Part shown: positions 33,987-43,158 of the stretch, one piece after another | How positions within the stretch are numbered: position 1 is the first letter of the stretch | Layout: the number at the start of each line of letters is the position of its first letter | DNA from: Sphingomonas sp. TREG-RG-20F-R18-01 | GTDB lineage: Bacteria; Pseudomonadota; Alphaproteobacteria; Sphingomonadales; Sphingomonadaceae | Assembly (NCBI RefSeq): GCF_022662475.1 | Contig: NZ_JAKNQQ010000001.1 | Span: 558,001 to 622,000 of the forward strand | Direction: 5' to 3' | Length of the DNA stretch: 64,000 nt | Made by a program: the position numbers and the translations under genes | Notes under the pieces: model-generated | What the model was told of the DNA's origin: nothing | Database searches by the model: none | Seen by the model: the letters and a program-made list of their open reading frames with translations, nothing else

Positions 33987-35273
33987 ATGACCGACTATAT
34001 GACCGGCTTCAACAACCACTTCGCCACCGAAGCCATCCCCGGCGCGCTCCCGATCGGCCGCAACTCCCCGCAGAAACCAGCGTTCGGCCTCTACGCCGAA
34101 CAGCTCAGCGGCAGCGCCTTCACCGCGCCACGCCACGAGAACAGGCGCTCCTGGCTCTACCGCCTCCGCCCCTCCGCCGCGCACCCCGCCTTCACGCGCT
34201 ACGCAGGCGCGCCCCTCTTCGCACCCGGCACCGCCGACGCCCCCCTCGCCCCCAACCGCCTCCGCTGGGGCCCGCTCGAGACGCAGGACGCGGACTGGCT
34301 CGACTCGCTCACCACCATGCTCGTCGCAGGCGAAGGCCCCAGGACGCAGACCGGCGTCGCGATGCACATCTACCGCGCGACCAGGGACATGGTGAACCGC
34401 GCGTTCGTCTCGGCCGACGGCGAACTCCTCATGCTCCCGCAACAGGGCCGCCTCACCCTCCTCACCGAGCTCGGAAGGATCGACCTCACCCCGGGCGAAA
34501 TCGCGATCATCCCGCGCGGCGTGCGCTTCCGCGTCACCCTCCCCGATGGCAGCGCGCGCGGCTATGTCGCGGAGAATCATGGCGCACCGTTCCGCCTCCC
34601 CGACCTCGGCCCGATCGGCGCGAACGGGCTCGCCAACCCGCGCGACTTCGAGACGCCCGTCGCGTGGTTCGAAGACGTCGAGGGCGAATACGAACTCGTC
34701 CAGAAATTCCTCGGCAGCCTGTGGACCACCGACCTCGGCCGCTCCCCGCTCGACGTCGTCGCGTGGCACGGCAATTATGCGCCGTGCAAATATGATCTCG
34801 CGCGGTTCAACACGATCGGCAGCATCAGCTTCGATCATCCCGATCCGTCGATCTTCACCGTCCTCACCTCGCCCAGCGACATGCCCGGCACCGCCAATGT
34901 CGACTTCGTGATCTTCCCGCCGCGCTGGATGGTGGCGGAGGAAACGTTCCGCCCGCCGTGGTTCCACCGCAACACGATGAGCGAGTGCATGGGCCTCCTC
35001 AAAGGCGAATATGACGCCAAGGCCGATGGCTTCGTCCCCGGCGCGCTGTCGCTGCACAATCAGATGAGTGGCCACGGCCCCGACGTCGCGACCTGGGACG
35101 CCGCAAGCAACGCGCCGCTCGCCCCGCGCAAGATCGACGGCACGATGGCGTTCATGATCGAAAGCCGCTGGGTCTTTACCCCGACCCGATTCGCCGCAGA
35201 AACGAGCGCGCTCGACGAAGACTATGACGCCGCCTGGTCAGGTTTCCCGAAAGCGCAACTGCCGGATACTTAA
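33987..35273 (+). CDS. hmgA: Homogentisate 1,2-dioxygenase
   Basis: A 428-residue cupin-type iron dioxygenase that opens the homogentisate ring to maleylacetoacetate. Starts [16 protein letters not shown], as usual. Iron ligands lie in [14 protein letters not shown] (His, Glu) and NQMSGHGPD (His). It follows hpd in the same direction, so the pair carries tyrosine degradation through ring opening. The next enzymes, maleylacetoacetate isomerase and fumarylacetoacetase, are not in the window. Confidence 0.97.
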   Translation: MTDYMTGFNNHFATEAIPGALPIGRNSPQKPAFGLYAEQLSGSAFTAPRHENRRSWLYRLRPSAAHPAFTRYAGAPLFAPGTADAPLAPNRLRWGPLETQDADWLDSLTTMLVAGEGPRTQTGVAMHIYRATRDMVNRAFVSADGELLMLPQQGRLTLLTELGRIDLTPGEIAIIPRGVRFRVTLPDGSARGYVAENHGAPFRLPDLGPIGANGLANPRDFETPVAWFEDVEGEYELVQKFLGSLWTTDLGRSPLDVVAWHGNYAPCKYDLARFNTIGSISFDHPDPSIFTVLTSPSDMPGTANVDFVIFPPRWMVAEETFRPPWFHRNTMSECMGLLKGEYDAKADGFVPGALSLHNQMSGHGPDVATWDAASNAPLAPRKIDGTMAFMIESRWVFTPTRFAAETSALDEDYDAAWSGFPKAQLPDT

Positions 35274-35329
35274 CTCTTATCAGCATGAATTCGCGGAACT
35301 GGCGTCTCGCGTGGGAGTCTTGTTGTTCT

Positions 35330-36037
35330 ATGCCTACGCCCCAAACTCCCATGTTCCCGTGGAAACACCGTGCCCAGCACGACTTTCAGGCCCTGCTCGA
35401 CGCGCATGTCGCGGAGGCGGACTTTCCGTGCGTCGGCGCCAAGGCGGCGTTGGCGAAGGGAACGCTGTCCGTGCTCGCCTGCGACCGGCTCGACAGCGCG
35501 TGGGACGACCTGCGCATCCACGATGGCCTGATGCATTTCGCCGCGGCCTATCGCGCGGAGCCGGGCCTGTTCCGCAGCTTCGCGGTGATCTTCGACGGGC
35601 CGGACGACCTGAGCGAGCAGGCGTTCGAGGCGGCCTTGTGGCAGCGTGTCCAGTCGATCTCGGACAAGGACGTGTGGCGCGGGCAGGGCTATGACACGGC
35701 CGTCAGCACCGACCCGGACAGCCCGCACTTCTCGCTGAGCTTTGGCGGCGAGGCGTTCTTCATCGTCGGGCTCCACCCCAATGCCAGCCGTCCCGCGCGC
35801 CGCTTCGCGCGGCCGACGATGGTGTTCAACCTGCACGACCAGTTCGAGACGCTGCGGGCGCAAGGCAAATATGAGGGCATGCGCGAAAAGATCCTGACGC
35901 GCGACGAGGTGCTGGCGGGCTCGCGCAACCCGATGCTCGCGCGCCACGGCGAAATGAGCGAGGCACGTCAGTATAGCGGCCGCGCCGTCGACGAGAGCTG
36001 GGCCTGCCCGTTTCGTTATGCCGGAGCCCCCGATTGA
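35330..36037 (+). CDS. YqcI/YcgG family protein (GntA-like heme N-oxygenase)
   Basis: About 235 residues from an ATG giving MPTPQTPMFPWKHRAQHDFQ. Blocks ADFPCVGAKAALAKG, FRSFAVIFDGPDDLSEQAFE, FSLSFGGEAFFIVGLHPNAS and ARRFARPTMVFNLHDQFE match the YqcI/YcgG family. Members include heme-dependent oxygenases that hydroxylate guanidino or amino nitrogen, such as GntA of guanitoxin synthesis. Conserved Cys and His in these blocks may bind heme. It ends overlapping the DUF1989 gene by four bases, so the two likely act together. The substrate is unknown. Confidence 0.75.
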   Translation: MPTPQTPMFPWKHRAQHDFQALLDAHVAEADFPCVGAKAALAKGTLSVLACDRLDSAWDDLRIHDGLMHFAAAYRAEPGLFRSFAVIFDGPDDLSEQAFEAALWQRVQSISDKDVWRGQGYDTAVSTDPDSPHFSLSFGGEAFFIVGLHPNASRPARRFARPTMVFNLHDQFETLRAQGKYEGMREKILTRDEVLAGSRNPMLARHGEMSEARQYSGRAVDESWACPFRYAGAPD

Positions 36038-36621
36038 GCCTGATCACCGAAATCCCGGAACGGAGCGGGGCGGCGTTTCGCCTTGCCGCCGGACAGACGC
36101 TCACCGTCATCGATCCGCGCGGGCGACAAGTGTCCGATCTGCTTGCGTATAATGCGGAGGATCTCGACGAGGTGCTGTCGTCGGGACGGACGCTCGATTA
36201 TGCCGAGACGATCTATCTGACGACCGGCAACCTGCTGTATTCCAACCGCTCGCAGCCGATGCTGGAGATCATCGAGGATACCGTCGGGCGGCATGACTTT
36301 CTGCTGACGCCCTGCTCCTACGATACGTTCCATCATTTCTACCCCGACCTGCCACCGCATCGCGGATGCTTCGGCAACCTCGCGGAAGCGCTGGAACCGT
36401 TCGGGATCAAGCCCGACCAGATTCCCACCGCGTTCAACTGCTTCATGAACGTCACGGTCGATGGCGCGACGGGGAAGCTAGACGTGTTGCCGCCGATCAG
36501 CACGGCCGGCGACCGCATCGTGCTGCGCGCGGCGATGGACCTCATCGTGGGGCTCACCGCCTGTTCCGCGCCGGCGAGCAACGGAGGGAGCTTCAAGCCG
36601 ATCCATTACCGGATCGACTAG
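36034..36621 (+). CDS. DUF1989 (urea carboxylase-associated) family protein
   Basis: A 195-residue protein from TTG, which overlaps the previous stop. GRQVSDLLAYNAEDLDEVLS, LLTPCSYDTFHHFYP and PTAFNCFMNVTVD with a late ACSAPASNGGSFKPIHY are the blocks of DUF1989, a family seen next to urea carboxylase and in amino-acid or guanidino metabolism. Conserved Cys/His (CSYDTFHH, FNCFMN) suggest a metal site. Coupling to the heme-oxygenase-like gene points to one pathway; the reaction cannot be deduced. Confidence 0.82.
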   Translation: MSLITEIPERSGAAFRLAAGQTLTVIDPRGRQVSDLLAYNAEDLDEVLSSGRTLDYAETIYLTTGNLLYSNRSQPMLEIIEDTVGRHDFLLTPCSYDTFHHFYPDLPPHRGCFGNLAEALEPFGIKPDQIPTAFNCFMNVTVDGATGKLDVLPPISTAGDRIVLRAAMDLIVGLTACSAPASNGGSFKPIHYRID

Positions 36622-36666
36622 AGCGGGAGTGAGGCGCGGGCGTGGCTGCGCGCCGGTGGGCAGGCG

Positions 36667-36692
36667 CTTCCCCGGCGCAGGCCGGGGCCCAG
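36667..36692. repeat. Single arm of the interspersed CCCCGGC repeat
   Basis: CTTCCCCGGCGCAGGCCGGG continuing GCCCAG matches the left arm seen at 60494 and, with changes, at 21688. No full right arm is found in this gap, so it may be a decayed copy. Confidence 0.6.
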
Positions 36693-36819
36693 TCGAAGTG
36701 ACCGCGGTAGCGCCGCGCTGTCGCCCGTCCGTGTTGCGCGCGTGAGCCCCAGCCTGTGCAGCGGACGGGATTGAGGGGGAAGCTGCCTTCTTAGCCCCCA
36801 TGGCGAACCGCAGACCCGT

Positions 36820-37701
36820 TCACGCCGCGAGCGCTACTCCGCCAAAGTCCTGCGACACACCAGTCGCCCTACCCCGCGCCTGTAACCACAAGTCGCCCAT
36901 CACCGCATCCAGATGCGGCGGGTCGAACGGATCGAGACCCGAGCCCGGGTAGAAGGTCATCTCGCCGAACAACGGCACATCGTCCGGCTGGTAGAAATCC
37001 ACCCGCACGAAATCGAAGCCCTGCCCGAGGTTCTCGGCGGCGGCGATCATCGCACCGAGCGCGGAGGGACGCGGCGGCAGGTCCGTGCCATCCCCCTCGC
37101 AGCGCCAGTGGCGGTCGAGCACGATCCAGCGATGCCGATGCTCCCGCTCGAGGTGCACCTGGATGAACGCGACCACGCCGCCGAAGACGTAGAATTTGTA
37201 GTCGATCGGCAACTGGCCATCGGCGCCGATAAAGGGCTCGATCAACACCCCGGGGGGAATTTCGCGGTACAGCCATTCGTCCAGCCAGCCGCCATACCGC
37301 TGGTCGACCCAGCGGGCGGCCTGGCGGCGGATCATCGGCCAGTCGCACGTGCCGTCCCGCACGAACACGCGCTGGTTGCAGCCATGCCGCGACTTGACGA
37401 CGATCGGCCCGCCGTCGGGGCGTTCCGCCGGGAGAACGGCGCCGTCCCACAGCGTGGGGACGACCCATGCGCGGCCCAACCGATCGGCCACCACCGCCTT
37501 GACCGCGACCTTGTCCGCCAGCAGCGGCAACCGCAGGTCGCGATCATTCAGCTTGCGCCATTGCACCAGCTCGGTGAACAATCGCGGCGTCCGCAGGTCC
37601 GGCAGGCGCCCGTGCCGCCACGCATAGGTCAACCGGATGCGCGCATGCGCCCCGAGCTGGAACGAGCGTGGGGGAAGAGCGACGGGAAGCACCTCTGCCA
37701 A
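36820..37701 (-). CDS. ATP-grasp family protein (TupA-like)
   Basis: A 293-residue protein. LPLLADKVAVKAVVADRLG, GPIVVKSRHGCNQRVFV (the ATP-binding Lys strand), VLIEPFIGADGQLPIDYKFY and FDFVRVDFYQPDDVPLFGEM (metal-binding acidic end) are the blocks of TupA-like ATP-grasp enzymes, which add amino acids to surface polymers such as teichuronopeptides or capsules. In a Gram-negative bacterium it may modify a polysaccharide. It lies alone ahead of the aldehyde dehydrogenase; no polysaccharide cluster adjoins it. Confidence 0.8.
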   Translation of the reverse strand: MAEVLPVALPPRSFQLGAHARIRLTYAWRHGRLPDLRTPRLFTELVQWRKLNDRDLRLPLLADKVAVKAVVADRLGRAWVVPTLWDGAVLPAERPDGGPIVVKSRHGCNQRVFVRDGTCDWPMIRRQAARWVDQRYGGWLDEWLYREIPPGVLIEPFIGADGQLPIDYKFYVFGGVVAFIQVHLEREHRHRWIVLDRHWRCEGDGTDLPPRPSALGAMIAAAENLGQGFDFVRVDFYQPDDVPLFGEMTFYPGSGLDPFDPPHLDAVMGDLWLQARGRATGVSQDFGGVALAA

Positions 37702-37726
37702 AGCGCGGCGGGCCGCGAAGGTTCCC

Positions 37727-39142
37727 TTACTTCATCTGCCGCCGCACGCTCGTCATCGTCGCCTTGCCATACGGCGGCTTGAGCCCCGCGAGCTTCGCCA
37801 CGTCGAGCTTCGCCTGCTTGAACACCGCCTTGGCGTGGCTGAACGTCTTGAACCCGTCGAACCCGTGGTACGACCCCATGCCCGACGGCCCGACCCCGCC
37901 GAACGGCAGGTCCTCCATCGAGACGTGGAACACCACGTCGTCGATCGTCACCCCGCCCGAGATCGTCCGATCGAGCACGCGGCGCCGCTCGGTCTCGTCC
38001 GGCCCGAAATAATAGAGGCCGAGCGGGCGGTCGCGTCGGTTCACTTCGTCGATCGCGCTGTCGACGCTGCCGACGTAGGAGTGCACCGGGAGGATCGGGC
38101 CGAAGATCTCTTCCTGCATCACGATCATGTCGTCGGTCGCGTCGCGGACGATGTGGAGCGGCATTTTCCGCGCATTGGAGCCCGCGAAATCCTCCCCCCC
38201 GGGGTTGACCACCTCGACCGTTGCGCCCTTGGCGCGCGCGTCGGCGACCCAGTCGGCGAGGCGCTGGTGATGCCGGTCGTTGATGATCGCGGTATAGTCC
38301 GGGTTCGCCAGCAGCGTCGGATACATTGCCGAGACCGCCGCCTTGAGCCCGTCGACCACGGCCTGTTCCTGCGCTTGCGGCACGAGCATGTAATCGGGCG
38401 CGAGGCAGATTTGCCCGGCGTTGAGCATCTTGCCGATCGCGACCCGCTCGGTCGCGCGCGCGATGTCGGCGTCCTTGCCGATGATGACGGGCGACTTGCC
38501 CCCGAGCTCGAGCGTCACGGGGGTGAGATTGTCGGCGGCGGCGTGGAGGATGTGCCGGCCGATCCCGGTCGCGCCGGTAAAGATCAGGTGATCGAACGGC
38601 AGTTCGGAGAAGGCCTTGCCGACATCCGGCCCGCCGCTGATGAAGGCGAGTTCCTCGGCCGCGAAATACTTGACGCAGACCGTTTCGAACAGCGCGGCGG
38701 TGCGCGGGGTGAATTCGCTGGTCTTGACCATCGCGCGGTTGCCCGCCGCGAAAATGCCGGCGATCGGCCCCATCACCAGGTTGACCGGGAAATTCCACGG
38801 CGCGATCACACCGACCACGCCCTTCGGCTGATATTCCACCCACGCGCGCGCGCCGAGCAGCCCGAGCGGGAATTGCACCGCGCGCTTGTCGCGCTTCGTC
38901 CAGCCATCGAGCGCGCGCAGCGCATGTTTGATCGGCGCGATCGACGAGGCGATGTCGGTGAGCATCGACTGTTCGCGGCTGCGGTGTCCGAAATCCTCGC
39001 TCAGCGCGTCGCAAAAGGCGTCGGCATGGTCGGCGATCATCGCCGCCGCGCGCTTGAGCCGGTCCTTGCGGACCTCCAGGGTGACGGGCAATTCCGTATG
39101 GAACGCAGCCCGTTGAGCCAGAAGCGTCGCCTGCAATGTCAT
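37727..39142 (-). CDS. calB: Coniferyl aldehyde dehydrogenase
   Basis: A 471-residue NAD(P)-dependent aldehyde dehydrogenase. The catalytic Glu is in LELGGKSPVI and Cys in NAGQICLAPDYMLVP; IAPWNFPVNLVMGPIAGIFA is the cofactor region. The APDYMLVP block and the shorter length fit the CalB/fatty aldehyde class used in coniferyl alcohol degradation, though a broader aldehyde range is possible. It oxidises coniferyl aldehyde to ferulate. No other lignin-monomer genes are in view. Confidence 0.85.
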   Translation of the reverse strand: MTLQATLLAQRAAFHTELPVTLEVRKDRLKRAAAMIADHADAFCDALSEDFGHRSREQSMLTDIASSIAPIKHALRALDGWTKRDKRAVQFPLGLLGARAWVEYQPKGVVGVIAPWNFPVNLVMGPIAGIFAAGNRAMVKTSEFTPRTAALFETVCVKYFAAEELAFISGGPDVGKAFSELPFDHLIFTGATGIGRHILHAAADNLTPVTLELGGKSPVIIGKDADIARATERVAIGKMLNAGQICLAPDYMLVPQAQEQAVVDGLKAAVSAMYPTLLANPDYTAIINDRHHQRLADWVADARAKGATVEVVNPGGEDFAGSNARKMPLHIVRDATDDMIVMQEEIFGPILPVHSYVGSVDSAIDEVNRRDRPLGLYYFGPDETERRRVLDRTISGGVTIDDVVFHVSMEDLPFGGVGPSGMGSYHGFDGFKTFSHAKAVFKQAKLDVAKLAGLKPPYGKATMTSVRRQMK

Positions 39143-39152
39143 GCCCGTCCCC

Positions 39153-39602
39153 TCAAGCGCAGCCGATCAATCCCGCGACCGGCACGACCACGCTGTCCTG
39201 CCCCGCCCGGTCGAGCTGGAGGATGCCGTCGGATACGACACCGCCACTCGTGATCGACTCCCGCGTTTCGATCTTCATCGTCAGCTTGGCACCGATTGCC
39301 GCGCTGCCATAGGTCGTACTTTCGGCGAACCCCAGCCCGGCCCCGCCGACCTGCCCGCTGCGCTCGAGATCGATGATCTTCCCGCCGACCGACAGCCGCA
39401 GCCGCGCCGGGTCCGCGCCCGCCATCGCGATCAGCGCGCGCGTTCCGCTCGCGGTCCACAGATAGGCGGCACAGCCCTGCCTGGGCAGTTCCTGCTTGGG
39501 CAGCACGCCGAGCGGCAGGCCGTCGACCGATCCCGCCGGCGCGGGCGTGGCCTGCGGGGCGACCGCCAGCAGCACCGGCGCGAGGAACAGGAGCGCGTTC
39601 AT
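39153..39602 (-). CDS. Secreted hypothetical protein
   Basis: A 149-residue protein with a signal peptide (MNALLFLAPVLLAVAPQATP) and a periplasmic remainder: LPKQELPRQGCAAYLWTASG, LRLSVGGKIIDLERSG and a closing VVPVAGLIGCA. Two Cys may form a disulfide. I recall no named family. The start overlaps the prepilin peptidase stop (ATGA), so the two are co-expressed; a link to pilin or secretion biology is only suggested by that. Confidence 0.7.
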   Translation of the reverse strand: MNALLFLAPVLLAVAPQATPAPAGSVDGLPLGVLPKQELPRQGCAAYLWTASGTRALIAMAGADPARLRLSVGGKIIDLERSGQVGGAGLGFAESTTYGSAAIGAKLTMKIETRESITSGGVVSDGILQLDRAGQDSVVVPVAGLIGCA

Positions 39603-40357
39603 GACGCCATGCCTACCAGCATCAGCCACGCCGGGTAAGCCGCGATCGCCAGCAGCGCGCCGAACGGCATGCGGTCGGCAAGCGTCGTCGGCCGCCCCCG
39701 CAGCGCGCCCAGCACCGCGATGCCGAGCCCCGCCAGCGCCGCGAACAGCACCACCGTCGGCAACATCCGCCAGCCGAGCCACAAGCCGATCGCCCCGAGC
39801 AATTTCGGATCGCCGCCGCCCAGCCCGTCCCGGCCGCGCAGCAGCCGATACCCCGCGCCGACCGCCCATAGCGCGACGAACCCCGCAACCCCGCCGATCA
39901 CCCGGTTGAGCAGCAACGGCATCACCCCGAGCGCGCCGGTCGCCAGCCCGGCGAGCGCCAGCGTTCCGGTCAGCCCGTCGGGGAGCCAGAAAGCGACCAC
40001 GTCCAGCGCGCCGAGCGTGAGCAGCAGCCACCCGAACACCGCGCCCGCCGCCCCGGCGACGCCGGGCGCCACCAGCCCCGCCGCCACGCCGATCACCAGC
40101 GCGGTCAGCTCGATCTGCCAGTGCAGCGGATCGATCCGCGCGCCACACGTCCGGCACCGCCCCCGCGCGACGAGCGCGCTGAGCAGCGGGACGAGATCGC
40201 GCGCGCCGAGCGCCACCCCGCACCCGTCGCAGGCCGAGCGCCCGTGCACCACCGATCGCCCTTCGGGCCAGCGCACCACGATCGTCGCGATGAAGCTGCC
40301 GATGATCGCGCCGAAGCCCCCGAGCAGGATCGGCCAGATTAAGTCATCCATGCGCAT
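39599..40357 (-). CDS. Prepilin peptidase (A24 family)
   Basis: A 252-residue membrane aspartyl protease and methyltransferase. The cytosolic N-terminal loop has two CxxC pairs (CDGCG, CRTCG), as in PilD/GspO. The catalytic aspartates are in LGALDVVAFWLPDGL and GGGDPKLLGAIGLWLG. Seven or eight membrane helices can be traced. It cleaves leader peptides of type IV pilins or type II pseudopilins and methylates them. No pilin or secretion genes are nearby, so it probably serves a distant locus. Confidence 0.92.
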   Translation of the reverse strand: MRMDDLIWPILLGGFGAIIGSFIATIVVRWPEGRSVVHGRSACDGCGVALGARDLVPLLSALVARGRCRTCGARIDPLHWQIELTALVIGVAAGLVAPGVAGAAGAVFGWLLLTLGALDVVAFWLPDGLTGTLALAGLATGALGVMPLLLNRVIGGVAGFVALWAVGAGYRLLRGRDGLGGGDPKLLGAIGLWLGWRMLPTVVLFAALAGLGIAVLGALRGRPTTLADRMPFGALLAIAAYPAWLMLVGMAS

Positions 40358-40471
40358 TCCCTCGGTTTCTGGTGGCTTCTGCGGTCATGTCGAACCGCCC
40401 TATAGTTTGTAAATCGGCAAAGTCGGCCCTAGATCGCACGCATCCCGATCCCACCAGAGGTTTGCTCCATC

Positions 40472-41659
40472 ATGGCCACCGATCCCGTCGTCATCGTCTC
40501 TTATGCCCGCACGCCGATGGGGTCGTTCCAGGGGGCGTTGACGGGCGCGAGCGCGACCGAGCTGGGCGCGACCGCGGTCGGTGGCGCGGTCGAGCGCGCG
40601 GGGCTTTCGGGCAGCGCGATCGAGCGGATCTACATGGGCTGCGTCCTCCCCGCCGGGCTCGGCCAGGCACCCGCGCGCCAGGCGGCGCTCAAGGCTGGCC
40701 TGCCCGACCATATCGAGGCGACGACGATCAACAAGATGTGCGGATCGGGGATGCAGGCCGCGATCCTCGCGGCGGATGCGCTCGCCGCGGGGTCGGCCGA
40801 CCTGCTGATCGCGGGCGGGATGGAGAGCATGACCAACGCGCCGTACCTTTCCCTGCGCCACCGCGCCGGCGCGCGGATCGGGCATGATGTGCTCAAGGAC
40901 CATATGTATCTCGACGGGCTCGAGGATGCGTATGAGCCCGGCAAGCTGATGGGCAATTTCGCCGAGGATACCGCCGCCGCCTATCAGTTCACGCGCCAGC
41001 AGATGGACGATTACGCGATCGAGTCGCTCCACCGCGCACAACGCGCACAGACCTCCGGCGCGTTCGACCGCGAGATCGTTCCCGTGGAGATCGCCGGGCG
41101 CAAGGGACCGACCACAGTCAGCCTCGACGAGCAGCCCGCCAAGGGCGACGTCGCCAAGATCCCGACGCTCAAGCCCGCCTTCTCGAAGGAAGGCACGATC
41201 ACCGCGGCCAACGCCTCGTCGATCTCGGACGGTGCCGCCGCGCTGGTGATGACGCGGGCGTCGGTTGCGGAGAAGCTCGGCCTCACCCCGCTCGCGCGGA
41301 TCGTCGCGCATGGCGCGCATGCCCATGCCCCGGCGCTGTTCACCACCGCACCGGTGTTCGCGATGCGCAAGACGCTCGAGAAGGCGGGCTGGTCGACCGG
41401 CGACATCGACCTGTTCGAGGTCAACGAGGCGTTCGCGGTCGTCGCGATGATCGCGATGCGCGACCTCGACATCGCGCACGACCGGATCAACGTGAACGGC
41501 GGCGCCTGTGCGCTCGGCCACCCGATCGGCGCGAGCGGCGCGCGCATTCTCGCGACGTTGCTGTCGGCGCTGGAGGCGCGCGGCGGCAAGCGCGGGCTGG
41601 CGTCGTTGTGCATCGGCGGCGGCGAAGCGACCGCGGTCGCGGTGGAGTTGATGGCGTAA
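40472..41659 (+). CDS. Acetyl-CoA acetyltransferase (thiolase)
   Basis: A 395-residue thiolase. The acylated Cys is in NKMCGSGMQA, the second Cys in LCIGGGEATA, and the active-site His in GGACALGHPIGASGAR; NEAFAVV is also present. The length and motif forms match biosynthetic-type acetoacetyl-CoA thiolases (PhaA/AtoB), which join two acetyl-CoA or cleave acetoacetyl-CoA. It stands alone. The exact physiological direction (polyester, ketone or amino acid metabolism) cannot be told. Confidence 0.93.
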   Translation: MATDPVVIVSYARTPMGSFQGALTGASATELGATAVGGAVERAGLSGSAIERIYMGCVLPAGLGQAPARQAALKAGLPDHIEATTINKMCGSGMQAAILAADALAAGSADLLIAGGMESMTNAPYLSLRHRAGARIGHDVLKDHMYLDGLEDAYEPGKLMGNFAEDTAAAYQFTRQQMDDYAIESLHRAQRAQTSGAFDREIVPVEIAGRKGPTTVSLDEQPAKGDVAKIPTLKPAFSKEGTITAANASSISDGAAALVMTRASVAEKLGLTPLARIVAHGAHAHAPALFTTAPVFAMRKTLEKAGWSTGDIDLFEVNEAFAVVAMIAMRDLDIAHDRINVNGGACALGHPIGASGARILATLLSALEARGGKRGLASLCIGGGEATAVAVELMA

Positions 41660-41695
41660 CTGGACCGCCCCACCCGCTGTGCCCGCCCCGGAACG

Positions 41696-42529
41696 TCAGG
41701 CGACCGCTGTCGCGGCGATACCGGGGCGCGGGCGTCCGGGCCGGGGCGGCACGGTCCGCCATGCCCACAACAGCACGGTAGCGGTCGCAAGCCCTCCCGC
41801 AAGTGCCATCGGGATCGCCGGTATCCCGGTGAACACCACGATCCACTGCTCCCACGCTTTGGTCGCCCCGATCGTCTGATAGCCGACCATCTCCCCAATT
41901 GTGGCGGCCGCGGCGAAACCGAAACCAGGTCGTCCCGCCGGGGTCCTGGCAGCGAGCCACAAGGCGATCGCGAGCGTCAGTCCCTCGGCGAGGTGAAAGC
42001 CAAGCCAGAACCCGCCGAGGCCCGTCCATGCGCCATGCGGAAAGCCCGGGAGCGCAGGCAGGATTCGTCCGATGATCGGCGGCAGGACGAGGAGCCCCGT
42101 CGCCAGCATCGCCGCTGCGTGCTTCGTCACATCGCGCCGGTTGACGAAGGCATAAGCGACCAGCGCGACCACCGCCGGCCCCGCGATCATGTCGACGATC
42201 ACCAGCCGCGCGCCATAAGTGGCGTGGAACGGATCGGCCCGCGCGCGCCACAACAGTGCCATCCCCTGTAACGCAAGCGGCCCAGCCGCGGCGAACAGGG
42301 GCAAGATGACGAACGTCGCCAGCCCCGCCATACGATGCCACGTCCGCCTGCGCGTGTGGATCGACCAGCTCTGCCCGGCGAGCAGGAGGAGCCATGCCGT
42401 CGCGGTCAGGCCATGCGCGTGCAACGCGAACGGCGCTTGCATGAGGCGACCCAGATAATTCGGCCAGAACGCGATCACGATCAGCGGGAACAGCGCGAGC
42501 AGCCACCAATGGGCATGACGGCACGGCAT
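41696..42529 (-). CDS. Polytopic membrane protein of unknown function
   Basis: About 277 residues starting MPCRHAHWWLLALFPLIVIA, preferred over an upstream Met because the extra 38 residues are polar and low complexity. Seven or so hydrophobic helices are seen. Between them lie HAHGLTATAWLLLLAGQS and HRMAGLATFVILPLF, which together with RRDVTKHAAAMLATGLLVLP place several His at helix ends, perhaps for metal or heme. I know no named family with confidence. It is downstream of the thiolase gene on the opposite strand. Confidence 0.7.
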   Translation of the reverse strand: MPCRHAHWWLLALFPLIVIAFWPNYLGRLMQAPFALHAHGLTATAWLLLLAGQSWSIHTRRRTWHRMAGLATFVILPLFAAAGPLALQGMALLWRARADPFHATYGARLVIVDMIAGPAVVALVAYAFVNRRDVTKHAAAMLATGLLVLPPIIGRILPALPGFPHGAWTGLGGFWLGFHLAEGLTLAIALWLAARTPAGRPGFGFAAAATIGEMVGYQTIGATKAWEQWIVVFTGIPAIPMALAGGLATATVLLWAWRTVPPRPGRPRPGIAATAVA

Positions 42530-42693
42530 CGCTTCCCCCCGAAGACCGAGGGTATGATACCGCAGCCCCGACGCCGCACAAAGCGCCGAATACCGCGTCG
42601 TATCAGCGTGTGCGCGTGTTCCGGACGCGGACCCGTCAGGCACCGAAGTCCGAACGGGTCCTCAACCGACTCGGGCGCGTCCGGATGCTGCGC

Positions 42694-43158
42694 CTACAAC
42701 ACCTTCGTGAAATATCGGGCGAACACGGTATCGCGATAGGCCCCGAACGGCGGGCATTCGCTGAATCCGGCGCGCGCATAGAGCGCATGGGCGGCAGCGA
42801 AGGCCGCGTTCGACCCCGTCTCGAGCCACAGCCGCCGATAGCCCCGCGCTCGGGCTTCCGCGATCAAATGCTCGAGCACCACACCCGCGACGCCGCGGCG
42901 CAGGTGCCCCGGGGCGGTCCGCATCGACTTAACCTCACCCTCCCCGCCCCCGAAAGCTTTTAGCGCGCCCATACCGAGCAGCGTATCCCCCTCCCACAAG
43001 GTCCACAGCGTGACGGACGGATCGCGCAACCCGCTGACATCGAGCGCGAAGACGCTCCCCGGCGGTGAGTTTTCCTGCGCCGCGCGCAGATGCAGATCGA
43101 GCAGCGCCAGCACGTCCGGATGCGTCAGATCATCGCGCCGGATCGTCCAGCCGTTCAC
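42694..43158 (-). CDS. GNAT family N-acetyltransferase
   Basis: A 154-residue acetyltransferase from GTG (VNGWTIRRDD). The acetyl-CoA site is RTAPGHLRRGVAGVVLEHLI (R/Q-x2-G-x-G/A pattern), followed by ARGYRRLWLETGS and the end LYARAGFSECPPFGAY, typical of the PhnO/YafP-like branch. The acceptor is unknown. The start overlaps the SH3-protein stop, GTGA, so both are translated from one mRNA. Confidence 0.9.
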   Translation of the reverse strand: MNGWTIRRDDLTHPDVLALLDLHLRAAQENSPPGSVFALDVSGLRDPSVTLWTLWEGDTLLGMGALKAFGGGEGEVKSMRTAPGHLRRGVAGVVLEHLIAEARARGYRRLWLETGSNAAFAAAHALYARAGFSECPPFGAYRDTVFARYFTKVL

